Shown here: piece after piece, positions 25,682-34,159 of the stretch
Position numbering within the stretch: position 1 is the first letter of the stretch
How the letters are laid out: every line of letters starts with the position of its first letter
Origin: Clostridiales bacterium
GTDB taxonomy: Bacteria; Bacillota; Clostridia; Christensenellales; Borkfalkiaceae
Assembly: GCA_015069565.1 (NCBI GenBank)
Contig: SVIJ01000013.1
Span: 1-36,498 of the forward strand
Reading direction: 5' to 3'
DNA length: 36,498 nucleotides
Made by a program: the position numbers and the translations under genes
Notes under the pieces: generated by a model
Database searches by the model: none
What the model saw: only the letters and a program-made list of their open reading frames with translations
Told to the model about the DNA's origin: nothing

Positions 25682-26698
25682 TTAAATAAACGCAGATTCT
25701 TCGTCCATTTTCTTGACGATTGCATTCGTCACAAGCATGATGATCATACCGACGAAGGACTGGATCAAACCGATTGCGGTCGCCTTAGAATAGTCCGTCT
25801 TGATTCTCGGGTCGTTCACCAAACGATAGATACGTACGTCGAGCACTTCCACCGCTTTTTTCAGTTCCAAAGCGCTATTGCCTTCGAACTTTGGCAAGAA
25901 CCAGAACATACCGAAGTCGGATTTTACGATACCGCCCATCGACATAATGAGCTGAATCGCCACAATCTTTCTCAAATGCGGCACTTCGATATACCACATA
26001 CGCTGTAAGCGGTTTGCGCCGTCCAGCTCCGCCGCTTCCAAAATGCCTGTGTCTAAGCTTTGCAGGGCGGCATAATCGAGAATAACCGAATATCCCTGCC
26101 CCTTCCAAATATTCCAAAGCAAAAGGATTAGCGGCCACATACCCGTGCTGGATGCGGCGTAAAAATCAATAGGCTCAAAGCCAAAGCGCTGCAAAATCGT
26201 GTTGATCAAGCCATTCGATTCCATGATCCCCCAGCTGCAATACTGCGCCACCGACCACGAAATCAAATACGGGATAAACCAAATCGTTTGAAAGACCTTG
26301 GTTGCAGAGCGGTTCTTCATCTCGTTCATAAACAGCGCCATGATTGCCGTCATCGGCGTACCGAGAAAGATGAACATCAAGTTCAGCCCGACCGTGTTGC
26401 CTACAATTTGCAAAATTTCACCACTTTCAAAGAAGTATTTGAAATTGTCTAAACCGACCCAAACGTTATGCTCGCCAAAGAGCGGCGGAAACTTATAGTC
26501 TTGGAACGCCATCACAATCCAAAGCATAGGTACGATGGAAAATATAATCGTCTTGATTACGATCGGCAAACACATCGCCAAATAGCTTGAATTGCGATAA
26601 AACTTTTGCAGTTTTTTCTTCATTCGACTATTTTTGGGCGGCTCGTTTTGCGGAATTTCAACCGCTTCCAGCCCCTTTTCTTCTGCTAATTCACTCAT
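25682..26698 (-). CDS. Carbohydrate ABC transporter permease (LplB/UgpA type)
   Basis: This 338-residue protein has a charged cytoplasmic N-terminus (about 40 residues), then six predicted membrane helices beginning with YLAMCLPIVIKTIIFSIVPM. The EAA loop EAAELDGANRLQRMWYIEVP (about residue 220) is clear. It is the first permease of the LplB-LplC-LipO gene order seen in many Gram-positive oligosaccharide importers. It follows the 2414-residue beta-helix protein by 21 bases, so importer and secreted proteins are probably made from one transcript. Confidence 0.95.
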   Translation of the reverse strand: MSELAEEKGLEAVEIPQNEPPKNSRMKKKLQKFYRNSSYLAMCLPIVIKTIIFSIVPMLWIVMAFQDYKFPPLFGEHNVWVGLDNFKYFFESGEILQIVGNTVGLNLMFIFLGTPMTAIMALFMNEMKNRSATKVFQTIWFIPYLISWSVAQYCSWGIMESNGLINTILQRFGFEPIDFYAASSTGMWPLILLLWNIWKGQGYSVILDYAALQSLDTGILEAAELDGANRLQRMWYIEVPHLRKIVAIQLIMSMGGIVKSDFGMFWFLPKFEGNSALELKKAVEVLDVRIYRLVNDPRIKTDYSKATAIGLIQSFVGMIIMLVTNAIVKKMDEESAFI

Positions 26699-26719
26699 TT
26701 ATTGTTTCTCCCATTTATT

Positions 26720-29700
26720 TTAGACGACTGCGATTTCGGCGACCGCCAACGCACCGCCATCCATTTTTTCAATACGGAAGCCCGTAAACACGGCATTTTC
26801 TTTGCCGAGCGCTTCCATATCCAGCTCCAACATACCGAAGTTCGTATACGCTTGTGCGCCTTCGCTTTCGAATAAGACGACTTCACCAAACGACGTAAGC
26901 CCGACAATTCGAATATTTTCTCTATATTCTGCCTCAGGCTCATCCGTTGCGATTATGTCGTACATCAAGAAGGTTTCCACCGTACTTGCTGTCTTTAAGT
27001 AGAAGGTGATCGACGCTACGTTATCTTCTTCCGACGATTCCCAAGCCGTGTAATACAAGCCGTCCATAGCGCAGTCCGCACTCTCTTCGCCCGAACTAAC
27101 TTCCACGGAGTTGATCGTCTGTTTTTTTACGTCAAGAGCCGTATACCACGTCGCAATATTATTCACGTCAATATAACCGTCAAACCGAGCAAGCTCTTCT
27201 GCAACGTTCACGTTCATTGCCGTATACAAGCGGTTGGAATCTCCCACCTGCACGGTTGCCGAACAGCCTGCGTAGCCACTCGTCGTAAACGTGATCGCGC
27301 CGTCCGTCCAAGACGCGATATCGCTCGACGAAACTTGCTGACCGTTCACCGTCAGCGACCCATCGTAGCTTGCGCCAAAGCCTACGCCATAGACCGTCAA
27401 AGTGTTTTCATCGAGCATGTGCGCGCCGAACAAGATCGTCTTGCCTGCAAGCTGCGAAATCGCGCTTGCACCTGCGCCCGATACGTCGTTTGCCGTCACA
27501 CCGTTCGACATATTGATGCTCAGGGCGTCACCCGTCACTCCGTCGATCGTGAAATAATACTTTGCATACACCGCGTCGTCAGGCACGTTCACTACGTTGC
27601 AGAACTCATATTTTTGATTTTCAATATCGTCCGCAATGTAGTTGTTTTCTACCACCAGCATGGTGCTTTCTTCATTGCTGCCTGCCGAGGTATCCAAATA
27701 GATACCTGCGTTTGCCCACCAGTATTGATCCGTTTGCGCGTTATCACGAAGATCTACGGGATACTTATACACACCGTTGTAAACGTTCGCGATATAGTTT
27801 TCCGCCACGTAGGTATTCGGCTGACAGCCGACCAAATAGATCGCGCCGCCGTCGTTCAAGAAAGACATAACGTTGGTGATGCGGTTGCCCACAATTTCGT
27901 TGTTTTCCAAATACGCGCCCGCTTCAAGATGTTGCCAACCCCATCCAAGGCTGATCCCCGTATACGCCACGTTGTTGATCGTATTTTGATTGATCTTACT
28001 ATTCGCCGCGTACGTGTACACCACCGCGCAAGAGCCATATTCCTGCCAACCGATTTCCGTAAAGTAGTTATTTACAGTATTGACAATGGTATTGATTACC
28101 GAATTGTCCGCTTCATACGCCTGCATCATCACGTCCGCATCCGTATTCAGCGTACCCACCAAGACGCCGTTGCCGCCAACCGCGCGGAATACGTTTCCTT
28201 CAATCGTCACGTTCGATGCACCCTGCAAAAGATCCAGCGCGCCGCCGCCCATGCAGGCAAAGACATTTTCCGTAAAAATTATGTTATCGACAAATTCCAT
28301 CTCGAGCGCCGCCGCAGGTCTGCCGTTGTGCATACCGCCAAGGTTTGCATATTCGAACGCGTCGTTGCGGTTCGCCTGACCGCCGATTTTGCCGTCGATT
28401 GCGCCGTTCTTCGTGTACATAAAGTTCACGCCGTCAAAGGTGACGTTTTCTACAATCGTGCCCGATTCGCCCGCAATCCTAACAAGCGTTTCCGTCACGG
28501 GAATACGAATCGTCGTATTTGCAAGCGTTTCGCCATCGTACGGCAAGTAGTAAATCTTGTTCACGGCTTCGTCGTAATACCATTCCCCTTGTGCGTTTAA
28601 GAACGCATACGAGTTTTCAAAATGGTAGGACGTACGGGGGGACATTGCAAGGTTTCTTGCAAAAACCACGTTGTCTTCGTCGCAAAGACGAATATCCACA
28701 AGGCTTAAAGGCGTACCCGCATTAGAAAGCGTTCTTTCCGTTATACTCTTGATGCGTAAATAGGATTCCGCCCATTGAATACTGGGAACAATCACACTAC
28801 CTTCAAAATCGGACGCTGAAAAAGCTTCAATATCGTCCGCAAATACGGACAGCGTACGCAAGGTTTCATCCGCATTGAACAAGCGAAGCTCCTGCCCTGC
28901 GTCGGGGTATCTTGCCCGAATACCGTAGGAATCGTTGATATAGAGCTGGTTGATCTTTTCCCCGTAAGGGATTTCCCAAACGCGCCCAAGCGCCAAATCA
29001 TTCCTTTCCGTCACGGTAGTATTGTCGATCACCGTCGAGCCGCTGAGCGTAGCCGCGTTGCGGTTCAAGCTTCTCACCGTCACGTTGCTGCCAATCACCG
29101 CCGTTTGAGAAACGGTATATTCGCCGTCGCACAAAAGAATGAGCGCATCTTCGCTATCTCTCGTCAATTCCGCCGCTCTTTCAAAGGTTGCAACCGCTTT
29201 TGCAAGAGTCGAGCCGTCGTAATTGTCGTTGCCCGAAGTGGAAACGTATACGGCGTTGCCCACCAAGAAGCTTTGCAAAATGCTACGTCCTTCTTCGTCG
29301 TAAGGGCTATAATCGCCGTCTTCCGTCAAATACGGATACCGATCTTCCCCTTCCGTCACCTGCGTATCGTTGCGATCAAGATAAGCTACTTCAGCCACTT
29401 CGCGCACCACACGGGAAACACCGTTCGTGTAGAACGCCAGCTCGTAGCCGTCGAAGTAGGTCACTTTGATATAGCCCCTTGCCGCAAATTGCCAGTCGTA
29501 ATGGCTCGGCTTGATGCTGGCAAGCACGCCGTTAAATACGTAGCTACCGTTCTTCATTGCACCTACCGTCGAAACGATGTTCAGGTGCGTGTATTCATTA
29601 TTATAATAGAGCTTCGAGTAATCGCCAGCATCCACCACGTCTTCCGCTTTTGCGATCAACGTACCGATTTGCACGATGCCAAGCTCCGTCAAATACTTGT

Positions 29701-32700
29701 ACGAATCTTCATCGAGCGAAGACGTAAAGCGCATACCCGTAGGCAACGTCAAACGAATGGACGCACCTTCCACCATCGAAAGCTTCGCGAAGATTGCAAT
29801 CAGCTCGCCGTCTTCTTCCACCGAAATTTCGTTGGTGGCGCGATATGCTCTTCCGCCGTAATAGTAGCCGATAAACTGCCCTTTCTCGCTATCTTCAAGC
29901 ACAGGCAAGATATAGTAGCCGCCAACCGATTGCTCGCTGAGCAGGTTGCCTTGAATATCCTTGACCGTCAGCGTATACGCCGTAAGCGCTGAAACGCTGA
30001 AATCATCCACGTACGTATTCGTATCCGCCGCCTGCATCAACAGGTATGCCGCGTTTGCAGGCACAGCCGTCTTCAATATGTGGTTGTAGGAAATGCCGTC
30101 CACTGCAATCGAGATATTACCGTTCAAAACGGTGATTCTTACAGCGTGCAAGCTGTTATCGATCAAGTTCACGCCGACGTCCGCAAGCCAGTTGTTGCGC
30201 CCGAATCTACTACCGAGCCAAAGGGTTTCGCCAAAGGCGAAGCTCTTGCCGTCGCCAACGTCCATCATCGTAGGCTCTGCAAAGAAGCCGACGTTGAACG
30301 CGCCTGTAAGATAAACGTTGAATCGGATATCCCAGTTCTTCGTCAAATCCATCTTATGGAAGGTTTGCACCGTGGAATCCACGCCGTAAGGCACGTACTT
30401 TCCATCCGTTGCCGACCAACCGTTGTTGTAATAAGTAGCAAAGATTTTCGACGATACGCTCTCGGAGAAATCCAGCGAGAATTCGTCCATCATCGGTTCG
30501 GTTTCGCTCACCGTCAAATTGTCGATATAGCTATCCGCCCCCACTGCACGAAGCACCAAATATACTGTATCCGCAGGGATATCCGCCGTGAACGAAAGCT
30601 GTACGCCGTCGAGCGCAAACGCAACCTTGCCGCCATTCACGATCATCAAAAGGTTATGCGCTTTGCCGTCCATCGGGTTTTGCGCCACACCGCCGATATA
30701 CGTACCGCCGCAGTCGATATAGGTATCTACGCCGATGGTCGCACCGTCCGAATAGGGCGCGTGGAAGAACAACGCATTCCCCCACATATTTACCGCCGAA
30801 ACGTCCAAGAACCCGATGTCGAACGTTGCCGCCGTCGTAAAGAAATCGAGGGAAATATACTTCGTCCCCGTCAAGTCGATGGGCAATGCCGTACGCACTA
30901 CCGACGCATTGTTCATCGCGCCGTTCTGCGTGGGAGCGAACTTACCGTCCGCCACCTGCCAGCCGCCCAAAGCAAGCTCGACAAAGTTCGCCGCCGCATC
31001 CGCAGATGCAAAATCCAAAGAAAGCTCTTCCAAATAGGTAACGGGCGCTACGTATTCGATGTCGGAATCGCTGATGATCAAGTTATCGATATAGCTACCT
31101 TCGCCCACCGAACGGAACACGACAAACACCTGTTCCGCAGGGATATTGGCAACGCTTGCAGAAAGCTCTGCGCCGTCCAAATAGTACGCCACTTTACCGT
31201 CCACAACCGCAATCTTCAAGTTATGTACTTTGCCGTCGAGAACGTTCGCCGTCGAGCCGAATTGATATGCGCCCGCCGTGCAATCCACGTTGGTCGTAAC
31301 GCCGATTGTGCCGTCCGAATAAGGCAAGTGGATGAACAAGCCGTTCCCCCAAAGGTTACCTGCCGCAACGTCCAACAAGCCTACGTCAAACGTAGCCGCC
31401 GTGGAATAGAAGTCAAAGGAAATATACTTTTCGTCCGCAAGCGAGATTGCCTGCGAAACCTTGAACGCCGAGGCATTGAACAGCACGCCCTGTTCTGCGG
31501 GATAATATCTGCCGCTCTTGACTACCCAACCGCCGTTCGCCATTGCTTCGGTGTATTCCGCCGCCTGGGATTCGCTAGAAAATTTCAGCGTCAGTTCGTC
31601 CAAAATATCGTCCGCAATCACAAAATTGTCTACGTACGTTTCCGTGCTCGTTGCCTGCATCAAAAGATAAACTTCGTCCGCAGGGATTGCCGCTTTCAAA
31701 GTAGGATATTCCGTACCGTCTACCGCAATCGAAAGGAAACCGCCTTCTGCCGTAATTTGCACCTTATGCACGCCGTCGGTATAGAGATCCGCCGCAACGT
31801 CCGCCACCCAATGCACGCGGCTGAACGAAGTACCGTGGAACAGCGTTGCGCCGAGCGAATAGTTTACGCCAGCGCCTGCTTGTGCGTTTGTGTCCGCATT
31901 CGTCGTTGCAAAGAAACCGAAGTTGAACTGCTTATCCGCATCCGTCGAAGACAGATACACGTCAAAAGTGATCGTCTTCTTTTCCGTAAGCGAAAGCTTT
32001 TGAACGGTATTGACGGAAGCCCAAACGGCATTTGCCTTATAAACGCCATCCGCAACCGACCAGCCTACACTGCCGCCATACGCAGCAAACAGGTCGCCGT
32101 CCGACGATTCCGCAAAATCCAACTCGGTATCCCCAAGATTCCCTTCCGCAACGGGCGGTTCTACGGGAACTTCGGGCTCTACCGTTTCTTCTATCGTAAT
32201 TTTGAAGTTATCCAATGCGTTTTCCGCGCTGGTGGACTGCATCAAAAGATACGCCGTATCCGCAGGGATCGCCGTTGTCAAGGCAGAATATGCCACACCG
32301 TCGAGTGCAATCGACATCTGCCCTTCGGCTACTGCAATTTTTACACTATGCCAAGTGTCGTTGTAAAGGCTTGCCGCCACATCGGCAATCCAACCCTGTC
32401 TACCAAGGTTCGTACCGAGCCACAAAGTCGAGCCGAGCGAGAACCCTACCCCCGAACCAACAGTGCTGGCATTCGCCAAGTTTTCTTCCGCAAAGAAGCC
32501 GACGTTGAATTGCTTATTGCTATCTGCCGAAGAGAGATAAACGTCGAACGTAATTTCTTGATTTTTGGTCAAATCCAAAGCCGATTTCAGTTGCGTAGTC
32601 GCCCATGCGGCGTTTGCAACAAAATTGCCATCTGCAACGCCCCAGCCTGCGTTATTCCAAGCCGCAAAAGCATTTTCAGACTTTACGCTATCAAAATCGT

Positions 32701-33964
32701 AATCAATTTCCGTCGGCGCGCTATCCGCGATATACAAATTGTCGATATAGCTTTCCGTGCCCACCGCGCGGAAGACAAGGTATGCAGAATCCGCAGGCGC
32801 ATTAAATTGCGCCGTACCGCCGTTGCCCACTAAGGGATTGCCGTCTAAGACGTATGATACTTTGCCGCCGTCGATCAGCATTTCCAACGTATGCGCCTTG
32901 CCGTCGATACAGTCAATCGAAACGCCGTCGTAATAAGTACCCGACGTACAGTCTACGTAGCTATTGATACCGATCGTCTTAGAGTCGCCCAATGCCGCAT
33001 TACTGTCGCCGAACGGCATATGGATAAACAGAGCGTTGCCCCAAATATTCACTGCCGACGTATCAAGCAGGCCGACGTCAAAAGTCGCCGCCGTCGAGAA
33101 GAAATCGAAGGAAATATACTTCGAGCCCGTCAAGTCGATCGGTGTATTGAACTTCGTTGCGGAAGCGTTATACATCGCCCCTGCGTCTACGGGCTGAAAT
33201 TTGCCATTACCTCCCGTCCAACCGTTCAAAGCCATCGTAGTGAACTCGTTCAAGTCGGTTTTATCCGTAAAGTCTACGTCCACCGCCGTTGCCGTTTCCG
33301 CAGGCTTTTCACTCGCGATATACAAATTATCAATATACGAGTCCTTTGGCGCACGCAACACGAGCTGTACGCTGTCCGCAGGGATTGCCACAGTAGCCCC
33401 CGTGAACGCGTCCACGCCGTCCACCTTAAAGGTCAGGTTCGTGCCGTCCGACGTGATTTCGAGTTTATGCGCGTAGCCGTCCACGCCGTCGCCGATGCCC
33501 GTATAGTCGGCAATATGCAAATCGTTTGCATCAATATATCTATCCAAACGCAACCAACCGCTCGCCATACAATGCACAGCTACGCCCGTCTTTACCCAAG
33601 GATTAACCGTTTCGGCATAAGGCAAGAGCATAATGTCCATAGGACATGCGCTTGCGTAAAAATCCAAAGAGATATATTTGCTTTCGTTTAAGGCAATCGC
33701 CTGCTCCAAGTAGCCGATTTGAGCGCCATCTGCTTGCGAATTATCGGGTGTAAGAACCCCCTTTGTCACCTTCCAGCCGAAGTTGTTGGCCGGCGCTTTG
33801 AAAGCCGCGCCGTCCATCGTATCCGTAAAATCCAAATCCACGGACTCGGTATTTTCCGCGTTCGCCTTGGGCGAAGCGGGATAGGAAAATCCGATCCCAA
33901 CCGCACAGGCGATCACGGACAGCGCGCAGAGCGCGCCTATCCATTTCTTTTTGAATGATCTCAT
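26720..33964 (-). CDS. Giant secreted protein: seven concanavalin-like modules, GASIRL module, right-handed beta-helix, discoidin-like C-terminus
   Basis: This 2414-residue protein opens with a signal peptide (MRSFKKKWIGALCALSVIAC, ending near PKANAEN). Seven LamG-like modules follow at about 40-217, 227-410, 419-588, 612-783, 790-962, 979-1150 and 1159-1320. Then come an InlB-like stretch (1330-1392), the GASIRL...TGMRF module (1395-1570), a right-handed beta-helix (1570-2110) opening AVYVSTSGNDNYDGS and containing QLYINDSYGIRARYPDAG and ENVFACMGGGALDLLQG, an IPT-like segment (2172-2245) and a discoidin/F5-8C-like C-terminus (2284-2414). The helix fold is used by polysaccharide lyases and glycosidases such as GH110 and GH120, but I cannot assign a family or catalytic residues. 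No anchor is visible. AAGGAG lies nine bases before the ATG. The C-terminal half is paralogous to the gene at the right edge. Confidence 0.85.
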   Translation of the reverse strand: MRSFKKKWIGALCALSVIACAVGIGFSYPASPKANAENTESVDLDFTDTMDGAAFKAPANNFGWKVTKGVLTPDNSQADGAQIGYLEQAIALNESKYISLDFYASACPMDIMLLPYAETVNPWVKTGVAVHCMASGWLRLDRYIDANDLHIADYTGIGDGVDGYAHKLEITSDGTNLTFKVDGVDAFTGATVAIPADSVQLVLRAPKDSYIDNLYIASEKPAETATAVDVDFTDKTDLNEFTTMALNGWTGGNGKFQPVDAGAMYNASATKFNTPIDLTGSKYISFDFFSTAATFDVGLLDTSAVNIWGNALFIHMPFGDSNAALGDSKTIGINSYVDCTSGTYYDGVSIDCIDGKAHTLEMLIDGGKVSYVLDGNPLVGNGGTAQFNAPADSAYLVFRAVGTESYIDNLYIADSAPTEIDYDFDSVKSENAFAAWNNAGWGVADGNFVANAAWATTQLKSALDLTKNQEITFDVYLSSADSNKQFNVGFFAEENLANASTVGSGVGFSLGSTLWLGTNLGRQGWIADVAASLYNDTWHSVKIAVAEGQMSIALDGVAYSALTTAIPADTAYLLMQSTSAENALDNFKITIEETVEPEVPVEPPVAEGNLGDTELDFAESSDGDLFAAYGGSVGWSVADGVYKANAVWASVNTVQKLSLTEKKTITFDVYLSSTDADKQFNFGFFATTNADTNAQAGAGVNYSLGATLFHGTSFSRVHWVADVAADLYTDGVHKVQITAEGGFLSIAVDGTEYPTLKAAIPADEVYLLMQATSTETYVDNFVIADDILDELTLKFSSESQAAEYTEAMANGGWVVKSGRYYPAEQGVLFNASAFKVSQAISLADEKYISFDFYSTAATFDVGLLDVAAGNLWGNGLFIHLPYSDGTIGVTTNVDCTAGAYQFGSTANVLDGKVHNLKIAVVDGKVAYYLDGAELSASVANIPAEQVFVVFRSVGEGSYIDNLIISDSDIEYVAPVTYLEELSLDFASADAAANFVELALGGWQVADGKFAPTQNGAMNNASVVRTALPIDLTGTKYISLDFFTTAATFDIGFLDVSAVNMWGNALFFHAPYSDGATIGVDTYIDCGGTYIGGVAQNPMDGKAHNLLMIVNGGKVAFALDGVQLSFTADIPADTVYLVLRAVGADSYIDNLTVSETEPMMDEFSLDFSESVSSKIFATYYNNGWSATDGKYVPYGVDSTVQTFHKMDLTKNWDIRFNVYLTGAFNVGFFAEPTMMDVGDGKSFAFGETLWLGSRFGRNNWLADVGVNLIDNSLHAVRITVLNGNISIAVDGISYNHILKTAVPANAAYLLMQAADTNTYVDDFSVSALTAYTLTVKDIQGNLLSEQSVGGYYILPVLEDSEKGQFIGYYYGGRAYRATNEISVEEDGELIAIFAKLSMVEGASIRLTLPTGMRFTSSLDEDSYKYLTELGIVQIGTLIAKAEDVVDAGDYSKLYYNNEYTHLNIVSTVGAMKNGSYVFNGVLASIKPSHYDWQFAARGYIKVTYFDGYELAFYTNGVSRVVREVAEVAYLDRNDTQVTEGEDRYPYLTEDGDYSPYDEEGRSILQSFLVGNAVYVSTSGNDNYDGSTLAKAVATFERAAELTRDSEDALILLCDGEYTVSQTAVIGSNVTVRSLNRNAATLSGSTVIDNTTVTERNDLALGRVWEIPYGEKINQLYINDSYGIRARYPDAGQELRLFNADETLRTLSVFADDIEAFSASDFEGSVIVPSIQWAESYLRIKSITERTLSNAGTPLSLVDIRLCDEDNVVFARNLAMSPRTSYHFENSYAFLNAQGEWYYDEAVNKIYYLPYDGETLANTTIRIPVTETLVRIAGESGTIVENVTFDGVNFMYTKNGAIDGKIGGQANRNDAFEYANLGGMHNGRPAAALEMEFVDNIIFTENVFACMGGGALDLLQGASNVTIEGNVFRAVGGNGVLVGTLNTDADVMMQAYEADNSVINTIVNTVNNYFTEIGWQEYGSCAVVYTYAANSKINQNTINNVAYTGISLGWGWQHLEAGAYLENNEIVGNRITNVMSFLNDGGAIYLVGCQPNTYVAENYIANVYNGVYKYPVDLRDNAQTDQYWWANAGIYLDTSAGSNEESTMLVVENNYIADDIENQKYEFCNVVNVPDDAVYAKYYFTIDGVTGDALSINMSNGVTANDVSGAGASAISQLAGKTILFGAHMLDENTLTVYGVGFGASYDGSLTVNGQQVSSSDIASWTDGAITFTTSGYAGCSATVQVGDSNRLYTAMNVNVAEELARFDGYIDVNNIATWYTALDVKKQTINSVEVSSGEESADCAMDGLYYTAWESSEEDNVASITFYLKTASTVETFLMYDIIATDEPEAEYRENIRIVGLTSFGEVVLFESEGAQAYTNFGMLELDMEALGKENAVFTGFRIEKMDGGALAVAEIAVV

Positions 33965-34001
33965 ATCTTACTTCTCCTTAAGATCTACTCGCCTAAGCCG
34001 A

Positions 34002-34133
34002 TTAGTCCCAAATGTCCGTTCCCCAGTCGTCCGACGAATCGCTACCATAAGTAGAATCGGGTGGACTTGTACGAACGATCTCTTCCTGTAAAAGTACGAC
34101 GTTAATTTCGAGAAATTCATAAATGTTTTTCAT
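34002..34133 (-). CDS. Small 43-residue peptide with an acidic, Trp-containing tail
   Basis: MKNIYEFLEINVVLLQEEIV is followed by a tail (residues 22-43) holding six Asp, two Trp and no Lys, Arg or Cys, ending DIWD. The ATG at 34133 is preceded by AAGGGAAG, a usable ribosome site; a longer frame from 34187 would overlap the upstream beta-helix gene and starts with an unlikely Cys-rich segment. It sits 26 bases after one beta-helix gene and 37 bases before the next, inside the operon, so it is very likely translated. There is no signal peptide. The leader-plus-acidic-core layout could suit a modified-peptide precursor or a small regulator, but no modifying enzyme is in the window. I do not recognise the family. 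Confidence 0.6.
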   Translation of the reverse strand: MKNIYEFLEINVVLLQEEIVRTSPPDSTYGSDSSDDWGTDIWD

Positions 34134-34159
34134 GATGCTTCTTCCCTTTTTCGATTTAT

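Noticed and set aside
30080-32833. 917-residue plus-strand open frame opposite the 2414-residue gene, and a 421-residue one at 27335-28600
   Set aside because: Same antisense artefact: basic composition, no ribosome site, and internal repetition that follows the module repeats of the minus-strand gene.
17721-33964. Repeated DNA as a possible CRISPR array or tandem satellite
   Set aside because: The repeats are about 500-base coding modules in frame within giant genes, with no short direct repeat and spacer pattern.
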